Source: Ypsolopha sequella (taxonomy: Eukaryota > Arthropoda > Insecta > Lepidoptera > Ypsolophidae). From it: DNA of 64,000 nucleotides. The notes below the pieces were generated by a model. The model was not told the origin of the DNA. It did not search any database and worked only from the letters and a program-made list of their open reading frames with translations. The translations under genes and the position numbers were made by a program. The DNA is taken from the NCBI GenBank assembly GCA_934047225.1, contig OW204005.1:20096396-20160395 (forward strand), read 5' to 3'. Of this stretch, positions 24,801-39,800 are shown one piece after another. The number at the start of each line of letters is the position of its first letter. Position 1 is the first letter of the stretch.

Positions 24801-27800
24801 AAGTAAATTAATTTGGGTTTCAATAACGATCACAAAATTATTCTTTTAGAGTAACATATATTATTTTCCCGCATAAAAGTATGAATTCATTCCAAATTCA
24901 TTCAGTTTTGTTGTTATGACTATGGCACGATGTAGCTAAATCACTCATACGCATATTTTGTTGAGTTTTTAACGGCAGGAATATGATGCTCCTCGAAATA
25001 TTACTTTATAAAATTAATTTCAATGTGTTTTGAAGTAGTTTTGGGAGATATTTATAGCTTGCAAAAAAGGGCACAGGTTCCACGTCTTACGGGCGCCAAC
25101 GCTAGGCGTAGACTGACAATATCTTGCTGCCGCTGACTGCATCAGTGGATTTACGTATTTTTGGAAAAAGGGGGTGCTTTTTTTGACCCGAATAACGTGG
25201 TATTTGGAAAATGAATAGATATCATTCACACTAATTTTATTTAAAAAAAACCAACAAAATCGCGAAAGCGATACCTGAAACAAAATCGATAAGAAGTGTG
25301 CAATAGAGGGTTACAAAAAAATTCATTGACAGTACAAATATGAATTGATTAACCTGGTTTGTGGAAAATGAATACCTTAAAGTTCAACCAAAAACATGTA
25401 TTTTTTTTATGGCTATACGTAACCTAATTATTGCAACAAAATCATCCGAAAGCTGACATTTTATTTCTGTTTGTATTTTCGTTCCCCTTGTTACTTCCAG
25501 GCTTCGCTCGCTCGTGCACCTAAATATCTCGGTTGAATATCATATTTTTTTGTTTAACTTGTTACTTCTTGGCTTCGCTCGCTTGTGCACCTAAATATCT
25601 CGGTTGCAATATAATATTCTTTTGTTTAACTTGTTACTTCCAGGCTTCGCTCGCTTGTGCACTTAAATATCTCGGTTGCAATATCATATTCTTTTGTTTA
25701 ACTTGTTACTTCTAGGCTTCGCTCGCTTGTGCACCTAAATATCTCGGTTGTAATATCATATTCTTTTGTTTAACTTGTTACTTCTAGGCTTCGCTCGCTT
25801 GTGCACCTAAATATCTCGGTTGTAATATCATATTCTTTTGTTTAACTTGTTACTTCTAGGCTTCGCTCGCTTGTACACCTAAATATCTCGGTTGCAATAT
25901 CATATTCTTTTGTTTAACTTGTTACTTCTAGGCTTCGCTCGCTTGTGCACCTAAATATCTCGGTTGCAATATCATATTCTTTTGTTTAACTTGTTACTTC
26001 CAGGCTTCGCTCGCTCGTGCACCTAAATATCTTGGTTGCAATATCATATTCTTTTGTTTTTTAAGATTAATAATGACTTGTAAAAATTATGTACACATTT
26101 TACAAACTAAATTATTTGAATTTGTATTTTCTTTGCAGCCGTTACAGATCCGAAGATAGCACAATCACTGCTTCAAACATTTGAGGATAAGATTTATATA
26201 TACGATTTTGGAAAGTCTTGGGGCGAAACAGGACTGATCACAAGTGATGGTAAGTGCAATATTTAAATTAGAATAAATAAAAATTCTGTAATAGCACACA
26301 CACAAGTATTATAAACAACAATGTGTATTAATAATAGTAATAATTTGTAATTAAGATAATAATATATGTTTTTATTGTAAAACCCATTGAATAATGTTAA
26401 TTATTATAAGAGTGCATTACAAACTTGAAATCAATCACAAAGAAATTTAAAAGCATAAATATTTTGAAAAAAATCGTCGGGCCAGGATTTGAATGACAGA
26501 CGCGCTATCGAGGTTCGTATCTGGAATGACGAATTTTTCCACCATACCTGTACATCAATTTTTTTGTAACTACCTGATATACCAGCTTGTAATGCACATA
26601 TTGAACGCTCACGAGGGCATTATTTGATTTCACTTCTTGCTCATTCTGAGCAGAAGGCGCTGTCAGAAGGTAATGCAACAAGTATTGTTGCGTCGACAGC
26701 GCCTTATCTTCTAAATGAGCAAGGCGTGGAATCACATAACGCTCTCGTGAGCGTTCAGGATGTGCATTACAAGCTGGTTTATCAAGTAGTTACAAAACAA
26801 TTCAGTGTACAGGTATGGTGGAAAAATTCGTCGTTTCAGAGATTCGACGTATCAACACTATACTGTTGATCGAAGTTCATAGCAAATCTCACCCATTCTA
26901 TACTAGTTAGCTAATGTATACATATGAATATACTTAAGAATGCCTGCACAGGAACTACCAAAATTGTGTTTGTGGAGTGAGTGAGGTGGTGGAAGAGTAC
27001 AAGTACCTTGGGCTTACTGTAGACAGCCACTTTACGTGGGGAAGTCATGTTGAGTTGGTTTGCGAAAAATTGCGATCAGTACTTGTAAAATTTCACCAGA
27101 GGTGGTCCATGTGTAGTACACTGTATACAGTAATGCTCTGATTGTGAAGTACTTCAGGAAGTACTTCACAATCAGAACATTACTGTATACAGTGTACTAC
27201 GCATTGACGGACTTGATACTTTCTTATGGACTGAGTACTTACGGGAGAACGTTCAAGTCATATTTAGAGAAAGTCAAAGCAATTCAAATTAGATTCTTAA
27301 AACAATTAGTTGACCAAAAGGTAAAAACTCAATGTAAGAAAGATTATTATTAAGATAAACTTGTTTTTAAAATGTGAAATATTGCCAGTCCATGAGAAGC
27401 TATCTTTTACTTTTAAGTTTTAAGTTTCCTGTTAATAACCCACTGTTACATAGAAAAAGAGAAAAGTATATAATAACTGTACCTCGAGTCACATATTACT
27501 ACGGCCAGCGGCACAGAAAATATCTTGTACCCAAAATCCATAAAAGTAAACCATATGAAATAAGAAGCTGCGCCAAACATGCTCTCGCGTTTGGAGAATT
27601 TAGCATATTAAAACAAAATATTTTTAACAAATAAAATTTGTGTAGGTAGTTAAAGAGTTGAACAACATTATAATTATTCAGATTTGACACAAGTTTCACA
27701 AGCATCGGGAAAAAAATCGGAAAGATCACTATAAACACGAAAAACGTAATTTGGCGTTGCAAAGAGAAGAAAAAAATTTTTTTTTTGTTCCAAATTGAAA

Positions 27801-30800
27801 TATTTTTTTTTTTGTGTAAAGAGTTCAAAATGCCTTATTCATATAATATATTAATATTTTTTTCCTTTCGTTATTTAAAAAGAAATACACAAACTTCCAA
27901 ATTCTTTTTGCGTAATTTTTCTGTACAGGAAATATGTAAAATGTTTGAGTATTTCTTTTAAAATATTGAAAGGAAATAAAAAATAATCAAAATCTGTAAA
28001 GGCTACTTTAATTTCTTTACTCTATAAAAAAATATTTGATTTTGTAGTTAGATCAGTAAACTGATCATACTAGTTTCAAAGCCAAATTACGTTTTCCGTG
28101 ATTTTACTGATCTTTCCGATTTTTTTTCTCGATGATTGTGATACTTGTGTCAAATCTGAAAATTCTTAATGTAGTCCAACTTCTTAACTAATTATTAACA
28201 AATTTTATTGGTTAAAAATATTTTGTTTTAATAAGCTAAATTTTCCAAACGCGAGAGCATGTTTGGCACAGCCGACCCTTAAGTAGTAAATCTGTATTTA
28301 AAACGAAATTAAAAAATCATATCTTGAATCAAATTAAAGTCAATATTGTTTCATAGAAATAGAGAAATAACTGTTTATTTGTTTTTTGTTCTAATTAAAA
28401 TCTAAAACTTGAAAATTAAACAAACCTAGAAATTTTCATATAAAGAGTGGAAAGTAAAAGGGAGCTTTTTCTGCCTACAAACTATTATGTAGTTTGATAG
28501 AATTATTCACAAATATGTATGAATGTTCAATAAAAGATGTGAAACAAAAGATTATTTATTTATCATTATTTTTATATTTCTTAAATTAAGTGGAAATAAA
28601 CTATATGTCTATATGAAATAGACACATAGTTTTCCAGCTAAGTTTTAACCTCTGTCACCGTTTATGGAAAGACAGCATTATAGGAACCATCGCAAGACAC
28701 CATAGTTCAAGGATGACATTTTGTGCATTTACTTTGCTTCCGTTTTTGTTAGTTTACAAACAAAAATCTTTACACCTTTATAATTTCTTTTTTAGTGTCA
28801 ACATGGAGGCGACATCGGAAACTTTTAAACCCAACATTCAATCAACGTATTCTCGATGGGTATTTAGTAGTGTTTAATGAATTGTCCGAACAATTCGTGA
28901 CAGAAGTTGAAAAAGAACTTGGAAAGGATGAATTTGATATTTTTCCTTATCTAAGCGACTTATCCATGGAAACTTTATTTCGTAAGTATGCAAAATAGTA
29001 TTTTGGACAACTGTGACATAATGTGAGACATTCGTTCGTTTGGTAATAGACTGCACGAGTGTCCCAAAGTCTAATTATGTAAGTTGCACACTATACTTTA
29101 TGTACGACCGTCAAAAATATCGTGTGATGTGACTGTAATGTCACATAAAATAGAAATATATTTTGAGGACCTAATAAAAGTAGTATCAAGTATGTATGTA
29201 AGCATAGAATATATCGAAAGAAGCTCTATTATTTGTATTTAAGCAACCGAATGCGATACAATATCGCTTATTGTGCTTCTTTGACTATCCATAGCCAGAA
29301 CAGAACATGAAAAGTCGAGTACAACCGAGAATGTGTATCACAGAGCATGCGTGACACTCGGCTGACTCTAGTGCCGACGACGGGCTGCGTCGCAGTAGGT
29401 ATTTTTCGCGGGTCACGTGATCAAGTGAGACCCCCTTGCCCAAAGTCTAATTATGTCAAGTTGCACACAATACTTTATGTACGACCGTCAAAATTATCGT
29501 GTTTGCGTGACACTACATATTTAAAATATTTTCAACTAACAATTTCACAAGAAGTGAGAAAAGGAACCCTCGTCATGATATTGTCAAGTCAATTCATGAT
29601 ACGCTATTGCAGTATGGCGAGTACGGCAATTATGGCGAGGCGCATGCAGATGACGACACAAGTGTACAAGTATTTTCCTTCTACCCGCAACAACATTTTA
29701 GTCTTTAAATAAATTGTTATCTGTTTCACGCACGACACACAACACTCACAGTATCCGGGGATGCACTAAGAGAAGAATCCCGCGATATAAATTTCTCGAT
29801 AACTGCGGGTCTACGGCGTAATTCTCATTTTCATCAACATCAACTTGAGATAGCTAGGTTTGTCTTGCCAACCAATGTATGGAGGGGTCGCCGTTCGGTA
29901 TCGGATGGATTCACTTGGCACAGATGTATATTGGGTTAATCTCAGCTGATTTAGCCCGGTAGCCATCCACCCCCCCATTGTGGGTGGGGGGGATATGCAC
30001 TCAAAGTCTTACGTCGCCGCGCTTCAGACAAAAATTCATATCGTCTTCAATTTACCTACTATCTCGAGTGTGGTATCATTTTCGGCTAAACATAAAACAA
30101 GGAATTCATTTTTAAAACATTTTGTGTACAGTTTCATACAAAAATCATAAGATATTGTCGAAAGTATGTTAGTTGGTCTGCTATTTTTTTAATTCAAAAT
30201 TCCGTATACTTAATAATAACAAGTTTTTTTAATAAAAAAAAATACTTTCTTAAATTATATTTAATCAGCTTTAAATATATATATATACATTTTATGTACT
30301 TACTATAGAACATCTACTTGAAAAAAAATCGAACATGGTTTGCGACGGCTGCGAAATATTTTTTCGATCCACCTGTTCCACGCAAGCTAAGTTGTATGTA
30401 TATTTTTATCAATGTTAATGGTTAATGCCATGCTTTAGACAGCATTATTTAATTTAAATATAAAAAAGAATTTAAACTGTGAATATTTTGGTTGAAAAGT
30501 GAGTTTCAAAGATAGGTTGGTTTTTAATACAAAATATATAGAATACAAATTTAACGTTATCATTGGCTTTTGTGTATGGTCTGAAGACCATGAGTGCAAT
30601 TGTGTAAGAATATCGTATTCATTTGACAGCTGAAAACGTACGGTTTCAATTGACGAACTGCTATTATCAAATTGCTGCTATTAGAAATAAAGAAAGAAAC
30701 AAAGAAAATACGTTTATTTTGAGAGCTACACTATTACAAACAGTTTAAGGCTTATACATATAACTAGGTAGTTTATAAGATGCAGCCAACAAAAAGGTCT

Positions 30801-33800
30801 CTGACTCAGCAAAATGCCACAGCAGAACTGTGACGCCGATCTTCCGTCAGAGGCCGCGAGTTGTGACACATACGATGTAACAAAATTTTATGATAAAACG
30901 AAGATTATCTCTGTGTGACGTAAGAAAATTTACTAATTTAATAATTTACAAAAATAAGAAAATTCACTACAAGAAAATGTAATTATAAGACCCTTTCTTT
31001 TTCAACAAACATACATACATACACATACTCACGCCTGTCTCCCAGAGGGGCAGGCAGAGACTACAGATTTCAGTACAGAGAAAATTTATTTTTCAAAACA
31101 TGTAAAGTGGCTTTAAATAAATATATATTTTAATTTTGTTGATCTTGTAAATAAGATGCTAACCAAAAATATTAGGATAAAAATATACATACAACTTAGC
31201 TTGCGTGGAACAGGCGGATCGAAAAAATATTTCGCAGCCGTCGCAAACCATGTTTGATTTTTTTTCAAGTAGATGTTCTATAGTAAGTACATAAAATGTA
31301 TATGTATATTTAAAGCTGAATAAATATACTTTAAGAAAGTATTTTTTTTTATTAAAAAAACTTATTATTTTTAAGGATACAGAATTTTGAATAAAAAAAA
31401 TAGCAGACCAACTAACATACTTTCGACAATATCTTATGATTTTTGTATGAAACTGTACACAAAATGTTTTAAAAATGAATTCCTCGTTTTATGTTTAGCC
31501 GAAAATGATACCACACTCGAGATAGTAGGTAAATTGAAGACGATATGAATTTTTGTCTGAAGCGCGGCGACGTAAGACTTTGAGTGCATATCCCCCCCAA
31601 ACACAATGGGGGGGTGGACGGCTACCGGGCTAAATCTGCTAAGATTGAGCCATTATACATATCTGCTAAGTGAATTCATCCGATACCAAACGGCGACCCC
31701 CAAGGCAAGACAAACCTAGCTAAGATTGAAAGTTGACGTGCGTGGGACGACGCCCGCCTAACATGCCATCTCTTTTGCACGCGTTGAATTTCGCATGCAT
31801 TTGCTTGAAGTTGATACAAATGAGAATTACGCGGTAGAGCCCCTGGAATCCATGTGGGAGACAATTTGAAACCATCTTCTCGATTGAAATTATTTGAATG
31901 TTACTTGATTTTAATCGCTTCAATCGAATTCTACGATGCCCCGAGAAGGCGATTTATTATTTCCATACCAACCTCCTAGGCATGGATATAAAAAATGGGG
32001 GACACGAATGGGGGATTAAATTTCCTTAACCACCTGCATGATATGGGGCAGAAAATATAAATTATTCGTGGATACTCGTATCAAATGAAAGGGTTTGCCA
32101 AGCCGAACACGTGACGTCATTTTAAATTTAATATATTAAGGCGGACGCCCCAATATGGCAAAATAAATTACTTTTCATCCCATCTATTCAAAAAACGATG
32201 GTTGGTTCTTCAATAAGTGCGAACAAAGTGGGTCTTTTCTGCAAGAGACTTTCATAGGGCAATAATGAGTTTTGAATTTGGAACATGAATGATGTTCCTT
32301 ATAGTGTTGTGTATTATGTATATAGTTGTGCCCAAAGAGTTCGAACGAATTTATTGTATAAAAAAGTTACTGGCCGGTTATCTGGGCAGCGCAGCCGGCT
32401 GTATTAAAAAAAAAATTGATAAACGCGCAAACTACGTGCTCGGTACGAATACCATTCATAGCATAATTTTAATTTTAATATAATTAAAGAAAAATGGGTT
32501 CGTCAGATAGTGAAAGTGTTACATTAACACCCGAAAATATAAGAAGAGATGCATTTAATGTGATAGAGAACCTATTACCATGTAAATCCCGAGAAAAATA
32601 TTTGAAAGCGTATGATAATTTCCTCATATGGTAAAATGCAAACGGAGCGAGGACTTTTTCGGAATCTGTTTTCTTGGCCTATTTCCAAAAATTAGCCTAT
32701 TTCAAAGAAATAACTCTTTTCCGTATATCATTGTGTTAATAAATAAGTTCTAGATTTGTATCTAATAGCGCCTTTTATTTCTTTTCCTCATAGATGGGAT
32801 GAAAGGTAGAGTGTCTCACACGGCCGCAAAATTATTTTTCTTCGGGAGATGTATTTTGAATCCCTCGCTGCGCTCAGGATTCTACTTTAGAATCCGAGAT
32901 TCTACTCTAGAATCCTTCGCTCTGCTCTGGATTCAAAATAACGCTCTCAACGTAAAAATATTATTTTGCTCCTTTGTGATACAATCTACTAATTCCAGCC
33001 TCTTGACATGGTTATCAACTAAAAGATTTTGACGTGCAAAATAAAGTTATTTATAAAAAACACATTTTTCAAAAACAAGGCGATGAGTCTCGTTTTCAAA
33101 CGCACAACATATGATTGTTTTTCTTATTTTTGAATAATAGTAAATAAATTGGACATGTAGATGTAGAGAGAATGAATGACAGTAGATTGACGAGAGAAAT
33201 TTACGGTGCGCAAGTCGAAAGTACAGCTCGACCAGGCCGCCCTAGAAGGACGTATGCTGACCAAATTGGCGAGATACTGAAGGAGGGCAATGTCAAAAGT
33301 ACCCGGAACAGAAGAGCTTGCGTGACTAGATTGATGGATGTGGAAGAGGCAAAAGAGGTGTGTCAGGATCGTAGCAGATGGAAATCTGTAGCCTCTGTCT
33401 ACCCCTCTGGGAAACAGTCGTGAGTATATATATGTATGTAGTAAATAAATCTGATTCATAACATTAGGCGACCATAGTTTAAAGTAAATTTTATCGTATC
33501 CCCTTTAAGGGACAGGAAGTCGCCAACGACCTTGCGTCGACCTCTGTCGGTACAAATATCGACAGAACAGAAACTATTTTGAAATAACGTTCATATCAGC
33601 GCGCACTGCATTATGACGTCGCTGGGTCTCCAGGTAGGGCAATATAGGAGAAAATGAAAAAATATTTCTATAAATGATTTTTCTATGCAATATTTTCCGT
33701 GTTTTTTTCTCGCAACAATCATACAAATGCCAGTAGTGGTTTCAAACAAATAACCATTTTAACTTAATTTTTGTCTAAAAACAGCTTGGCTTTTTAACAA

Positions 33801-36800
33801 TATTTTCATGTTCTTTCTTATACGCAAGCAAAGTTTCCTAAAATAAAGTTGTTCAATATAGTATCACTGATAATTTATAATTTTTACTTAGAATAATTTA
33901 TTTCATAATTATTAAACCTACCGTTTAAGAAAAATATCTTTATCAATAGAGTCGGATGACGTTTCGGATGACGCTGGGAAAAAGCGCCTTAAGTCATGAA
34001 ACCATATCTTAAACCATATAACCATAATATGTTCTGTGACTAAAACGATTAAAAAATAATCATTCAAATCGGTTCAGAAATGACGGAGCTATTGAGTAAC
34101 ATACACGAAAAAAAAAACAGTCGAATTCGGAACCTCCTATTTACACTTTTTTTAAGTCGAACTCTCCTATTTTGGAATGTTTTGGCATGCAAGCTATTCG
34201 AGTGCGGTTATAGTTAAATGTTCTGCTTTTTGACAATGAATATGGTAAAAAATTCTTTTCTAATCAATGTGACGGACCTCTCTCGACAAAAACAAATGGA
34301 ATTTGTGAAGATTTTATTCAGGAACCCGTAGCCTAAGCATAAAAACAAATTTGTATATACATATTCAAACTACATCAAAATCTTATGGAATCTGGGAAAC
34401 CAATATACGAAGATGTTTTCATGGTACAGGATTGAAGGCCAAACATTATGCTTGTATAAAACCTGATATCCCAAATCGCCCGTGGTTCTTTAAATATCGT
34501 GACAATTGATAACTTGTATATCTGTAGTATGACTTCTACCCCTGTGTTCTTTGCAAAAATCAGAGTAAAGGACCGATCCCTGTGTGAGTGTGGCTAAGAC
34601 GAGGGTACAGTAGATCACATATTTTTTGATTGCCAAACATACGATTTTCTCTGTTTGATGTTCTCCCTTCTGAAATCCCCCACCCCGTCAACTTCAAATT
34701 TTTATTGTCCCTTGGTTAAATTTCCTTTGTATATATATTATGTAGATTTATTAAATTAAATAATAAAAGGGGCAGTCATAGCAATAGTAATCCCAACCCA
34801 CATTTTCTTTTTGTTTCTCTGTGCTGTGAGCTGCGTGCTAGCTTTTCTTTAATCTTTAATTTTTATTAATTACATATTGTACTCGCGGAAGTTCAACGAG
34901 AGTTAAATTTTTGTTTATTTATGTGTGAAGATAAAATGTTATCAATATCGCATAGGGATCTATTTTGCCTTGACAAGAGTCTGATTTTAAAGGATCTTGT
35001 CAGTTTGATTTAGACATTATTTAATTGAATATTTCTGTGGAATTATTTAGAAAAACTCGCAATATATTCAAGAAATGTAAAGACAAAATAAATTTTACAA
35101 TTTTAACAAAAAAAGGGTTTTAAATTTTTGCACAATGGAAAGGTACTACCTGTTCACGATGCTGATCACAAAGTTATCCCGCCAAAAATGTGCGTTTCGA
35201 GTAAAGAAAGTGTGCCCTCGCGGCAGCGAGCTACGTTCCTATTGGTTGTTTGCAAAAATACCACTTCTTTTCCTCCAAAAACATTACAAAAACAATAAGT
35301 TGGCCAATTAACAAACCTAACCCTACCTGTGGAATGGAGACAATTATCATTTTATTAACAAGGCTTTGTACATAGAAATTAGCAATGTAATGAAAATAAT
35401 TGAAACTCACTGACTCGAATACAAACATGGCGGTTGTATAAACCGGAAACACATTTTATAGACTTGAAAACTTTGATCACATAAATTATCCAAAATGACA
35501 TGTGTAACTAAATTAAAATCTACCAGGTAACTCAATTAAATTAACATTATCTTAGGCATTAATATTAGAAATAAATAAGGAAAGTTTCTAAATCAAAATC
35601 TAACAACATTCCAAGAATAATTTTAAAGCTTCAGGGTTAAATTATTCATAATTTCAAATGCTAAAAATCATAGCAACTAAACATAACAATAAACCACACT
35701 GATTCATGATTTAAATCAATAATTAACTGCAGAAAAGAATCATTATCAATGTTACATCACCGGATGTTTACATCTAGAAATTATTTGCTCAGACATATAA
35801 TATTTATGTATAAAGCCACTGTGCGTCTTTTTACTTATAAGGTTATAACTCGATATCGGCGGAATTAATGTGCGTGAGGCATTGAATTGAATTGAACCAG
35901 ATTTCTTTAAAGAAATAATTAACTTATAGGCGGTTTTAATTTATTTAAACAAATAATTACACATACTTTTATAAACAATATACTTTAGATAAAGAAAAAT
36001 ATAAAAAGGTGCATAAAAATCTTGGAAAGTCTGGGATACGACTGAGCCTTTATATTATAATCTATTTTTGTATTATTTAATTTTATTATATGTTCCAATC
36101 TATTTCAGATACTGCATTTGGATTAAAAAAACAACAAAAGTGTAGCGATGAGTACAAAGATGCCGCTGCCAAAATGTTAGAAATTGTTTTCATAAGACTC
36201 CAAAATATTTTGATGCATTCGTCATTCCTATATAATTGGACAAAGACTAAAAAAAAAGAAGATGAATGTATAAAAATTTTGAAGAAGGCGTCTTCTGATG
36301 TAAGAAAATGATTAATAAAAGTTCAATAAAACCGAAGAACCAACACAAATTGATTCGTCCGTTTTATTGAACATTCATCGTAACTTAATATTAAATGAAT
36401 TATGCTTCGGTATGACATCCTTCAGGATTTATTTGACCATGTAGTCCATCTTCCAGCATACCGCATCGTCACACAATGTTTAGATTTATTAGAGACATTT
36501 TTAAAACGCTTGTGAGCGTCTGATGGCTGTTTTGGAACAACACCAAAGCGCAGCCGGAAACGAAACGTAACCTGTCAAATATTAATTTTTCGTGTGTTCC
36601 GCATGGTCACGTATTTTCCAAGAAAAAATTAAATTTCTGCAAATGAATTCGAGTTTCACGTCGAAAATGGGCAAAAAGAAGCACAGGGATACGGAAAACG
36701 AACTACTCAACAGGATTGAGCAACTATAAAAAAGGCTGAGAAAAAACGACGAGGACTGTAACGGTTGGTATTTTCCCCCCATTTGTTTTCTTCATAGACG

Positions 36801-39800
36801 AAAAAGTGCAAATAGAACTCCGCTCTCAACCATCACGACTGATACTTATGGAGGAAATCTCTTATGTATTTTTTGTCACATGAAAAGTTGCTGCCCAGAA
36901 AGTAAATTTCAAAAGTAAGTAATGTTATTTTTACCATCTGTTCTATGTGGGCAACAGAACGAGAACCAACACCTGAGTTTTCCTCTCCCAAGTCTGACCA
37001 GGTCGATGGAGATATCTATATGGAAATCTCAAAAGAGATAATGTTACCAGTCGACACTGCTTCAAAAGAAGTGACAGCAGCCACCCAGGCGGAGGTAACT
37101 CCGGACACTGTTCCTGATCTACCGCTAGAAATATTAAATGTACTCAGAGAAGCCAAAAAAGTAAACGACACTTTTGGTGATAAAATACTTGCACAATTAT
37201 CTGAACGTTGGGAAAAGATCCTGACCAATGGCCTGGACTAGGAGCAGAAAGAGGTTCTCTTGAAACAAATATTTATACCAGAGAATTTTAAACTGGCCAT
37301 AGCCCCAAAGCTTGAGCCAGAGGTTGGGTCTGTTCTTACAGACTAGGTGAAAAACCGAGACAAACGCCTCGAGAATGCACAAAACCAATTTGGTAGTGAC
37401 ATAGCTGGTTTAGCTAACCTAATAAACAACGTAGCTACCAAAAAAGTTCCCAAAATTTATATCACACAGAAAATGTTTTGAGGCGAGTCAATAGCTCCTG
37501 GATCTCCATTAGAGGAATCCTTAAATAGGAGAAAACTTATTCTGTCCCTGAATTGTAATTTCAAATGTTCAGAGAGATGACTATATCTTTTTAGTCAAAA
37601 CACCAAAAATAATAGAGAAGACAAGTTTACAAATAAAAAAGTGCCTGCTCACCCAACAAAACAACTGGGAAACTCGCGAGCCCCCCTTCGCTCTTATGTG
37701 TGCTCAGTAGCAGCAGCACCAATTTGGCCGCCTTCGGCTCCAAAACAATGGGATGTGCAGCAACAGCATGCCAATCCGGCGAGGAGGGGACCGAACCACT
37801 CTGCAGTAGCAGCACGCAATCGTCCAGCACCAACTTTACCAACGTCCTCCAGGAGCTACCCCAAGAGAAGATAGAGGTACCTCATGCTGGCCGTATTAAA
37901 GCCTTCTATTCTAATTGGCTGACAATCACCACAAACACTGAGATTTTGTCTAATGTTTTAGGATACAAAATTCCATTTCTTGGTCCTGTAACTCAAAATG
38001 TTGAGCCCAAAAATCCACCATTTCTAAAAAAGGAAATGGATGAAGCAATATTAAAATTGTTAGACTTAAGACAATCTCGAAGTGTAGTGACAGAGATGAT
38101 CAATTTATTTCTCCAGTTTTTCTGACACCCAAAAGTAATGGTGGATTTCGGTTTATTTCAAACCGTAAGAATCTTAATAAATACATAAAATCCACCACTT
38201 TAAAATGGAAGATATCCATACTGCAGCCAAACTTGTGTCAAAAGGAATGTTTATGGCTACTGTGGATCTTCGGGAAGCATAATTTTTGGTCCCAATCTAA
38301 CAACTATAGTGCAAAAATAAATCTCAATCCTTGTCTGCAAGAAGATTTTCTGTGGTGGTCAAATGTAAATGTCACTATACACTAGAGATTTTCACAGATT
38401 CATCTTTAAGTGGCTAGGGTAGTGCTTGTAATGGGGAGGTCACTAATGGTCATTGGTCAGTTGAAGAATCTAACAATCACATCAACTATTTCGAACTATT
38501 GGCTGCATTCATGAGCTTACAATCATTTGCTAAAACACATATAATACAGAAATTTTTGCTCAGAATTGACAATACTACTGCCATATCATATATTACCTGA
38601 ATGGGAGGAGTCTAGTTCCTTCATCTTAATAAATAACATAAATGATATGGCAGTGGTGCGAAAAGAGAACTATTTTCATATTTGCTCACTACATAAAATC
38701 CAAGGAAAATGTTGAGACAGATAAAGCTTCAAGGTAGACTAATATAGATACAGAATGGAGTCTTAACCAAGACAGTTTCTATGATATAGTTAACCAACTT
38801 GGCAAATCAGAAATAGATCTCTTTGCATCGCGTATTAATAATAAATACTCTAATACGTTTCATGGAAACATAATCCTGGAGCATATGAAATTGATGCATT
38901 CACAATATGCTGAGAAACATTTTGTTTTTATGCATTTTCCCCCTTTTCCTTAGTTTTAATGTGTCTAAGGAAAATGATTGATGATGAAGCAACAGGAATT
39001 CTCTAAGATCCCGTTTAGCCAAGTCAAGCTTTGTTTACCCTTTTTAAATCATTGGCTTGCTCAGAATTAATTTATTTGTTACCTAACCAAAACCTCTTAC
39101 TATCTCCTTCCAGGGAATGTCATCCCCTATGGTCGAAACTTACCCTAGCGTGTCCGGCAAGCGTATGTAAAATTTGACTTACCGACAAACACTGTTGACA
39201 TAATGATTAAATCGTTGTCGGAAATCACCCTTAATCAGTGTAATGTCGCACTCAAAAAATGGTTTTCCAAATGTCCAAATGTTTCCTAATTAAAATCTAA
39301 ATTTACAATGTATAACTAAAAAACTAGTAACTCTTCTCGCATGGTTCACTGGACAACGAGTACAGACGTTATCATTAACTAATATTGATAATATTCATAT
39401 TACGGAATCCTGTATAACAATTAATATCACAGATATTATTAAGAAAACTGTACCTATTAAACCTAACCCCGGGTTAATTATACCTTTCTTTAATGAGAAA
39501 GAAACAATAAGCCCAGCAAAAGTTATTTTATCCTACTTGAACATGACTAAATCATTTAGAACCTTACCTAAAACCGAAAAATTACTTTTGGCAGTTAAGA
39601 AACCAATACACAATGCTTGTGCACAAACAATAAGCCGCTGGATCAAGAATGCCCTGCGAGATAGTGGAGTTGATGTTAACACATTTACTGCGTACGCGCC
39701 ATGCATCAACCTCCGCTGCACCCAGGTCCGATGTTTCTATTGATGTTATCAAATAGACAGCAGGGTAGACCGGCCAGTCAGCATGTTTTGCAAAAATTTT

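Noticed and set aside
25533..25715. 60-codon repetitive open frame
   Set aside because: Frame through the 72-bp satellite, whose length is a multiple of three.
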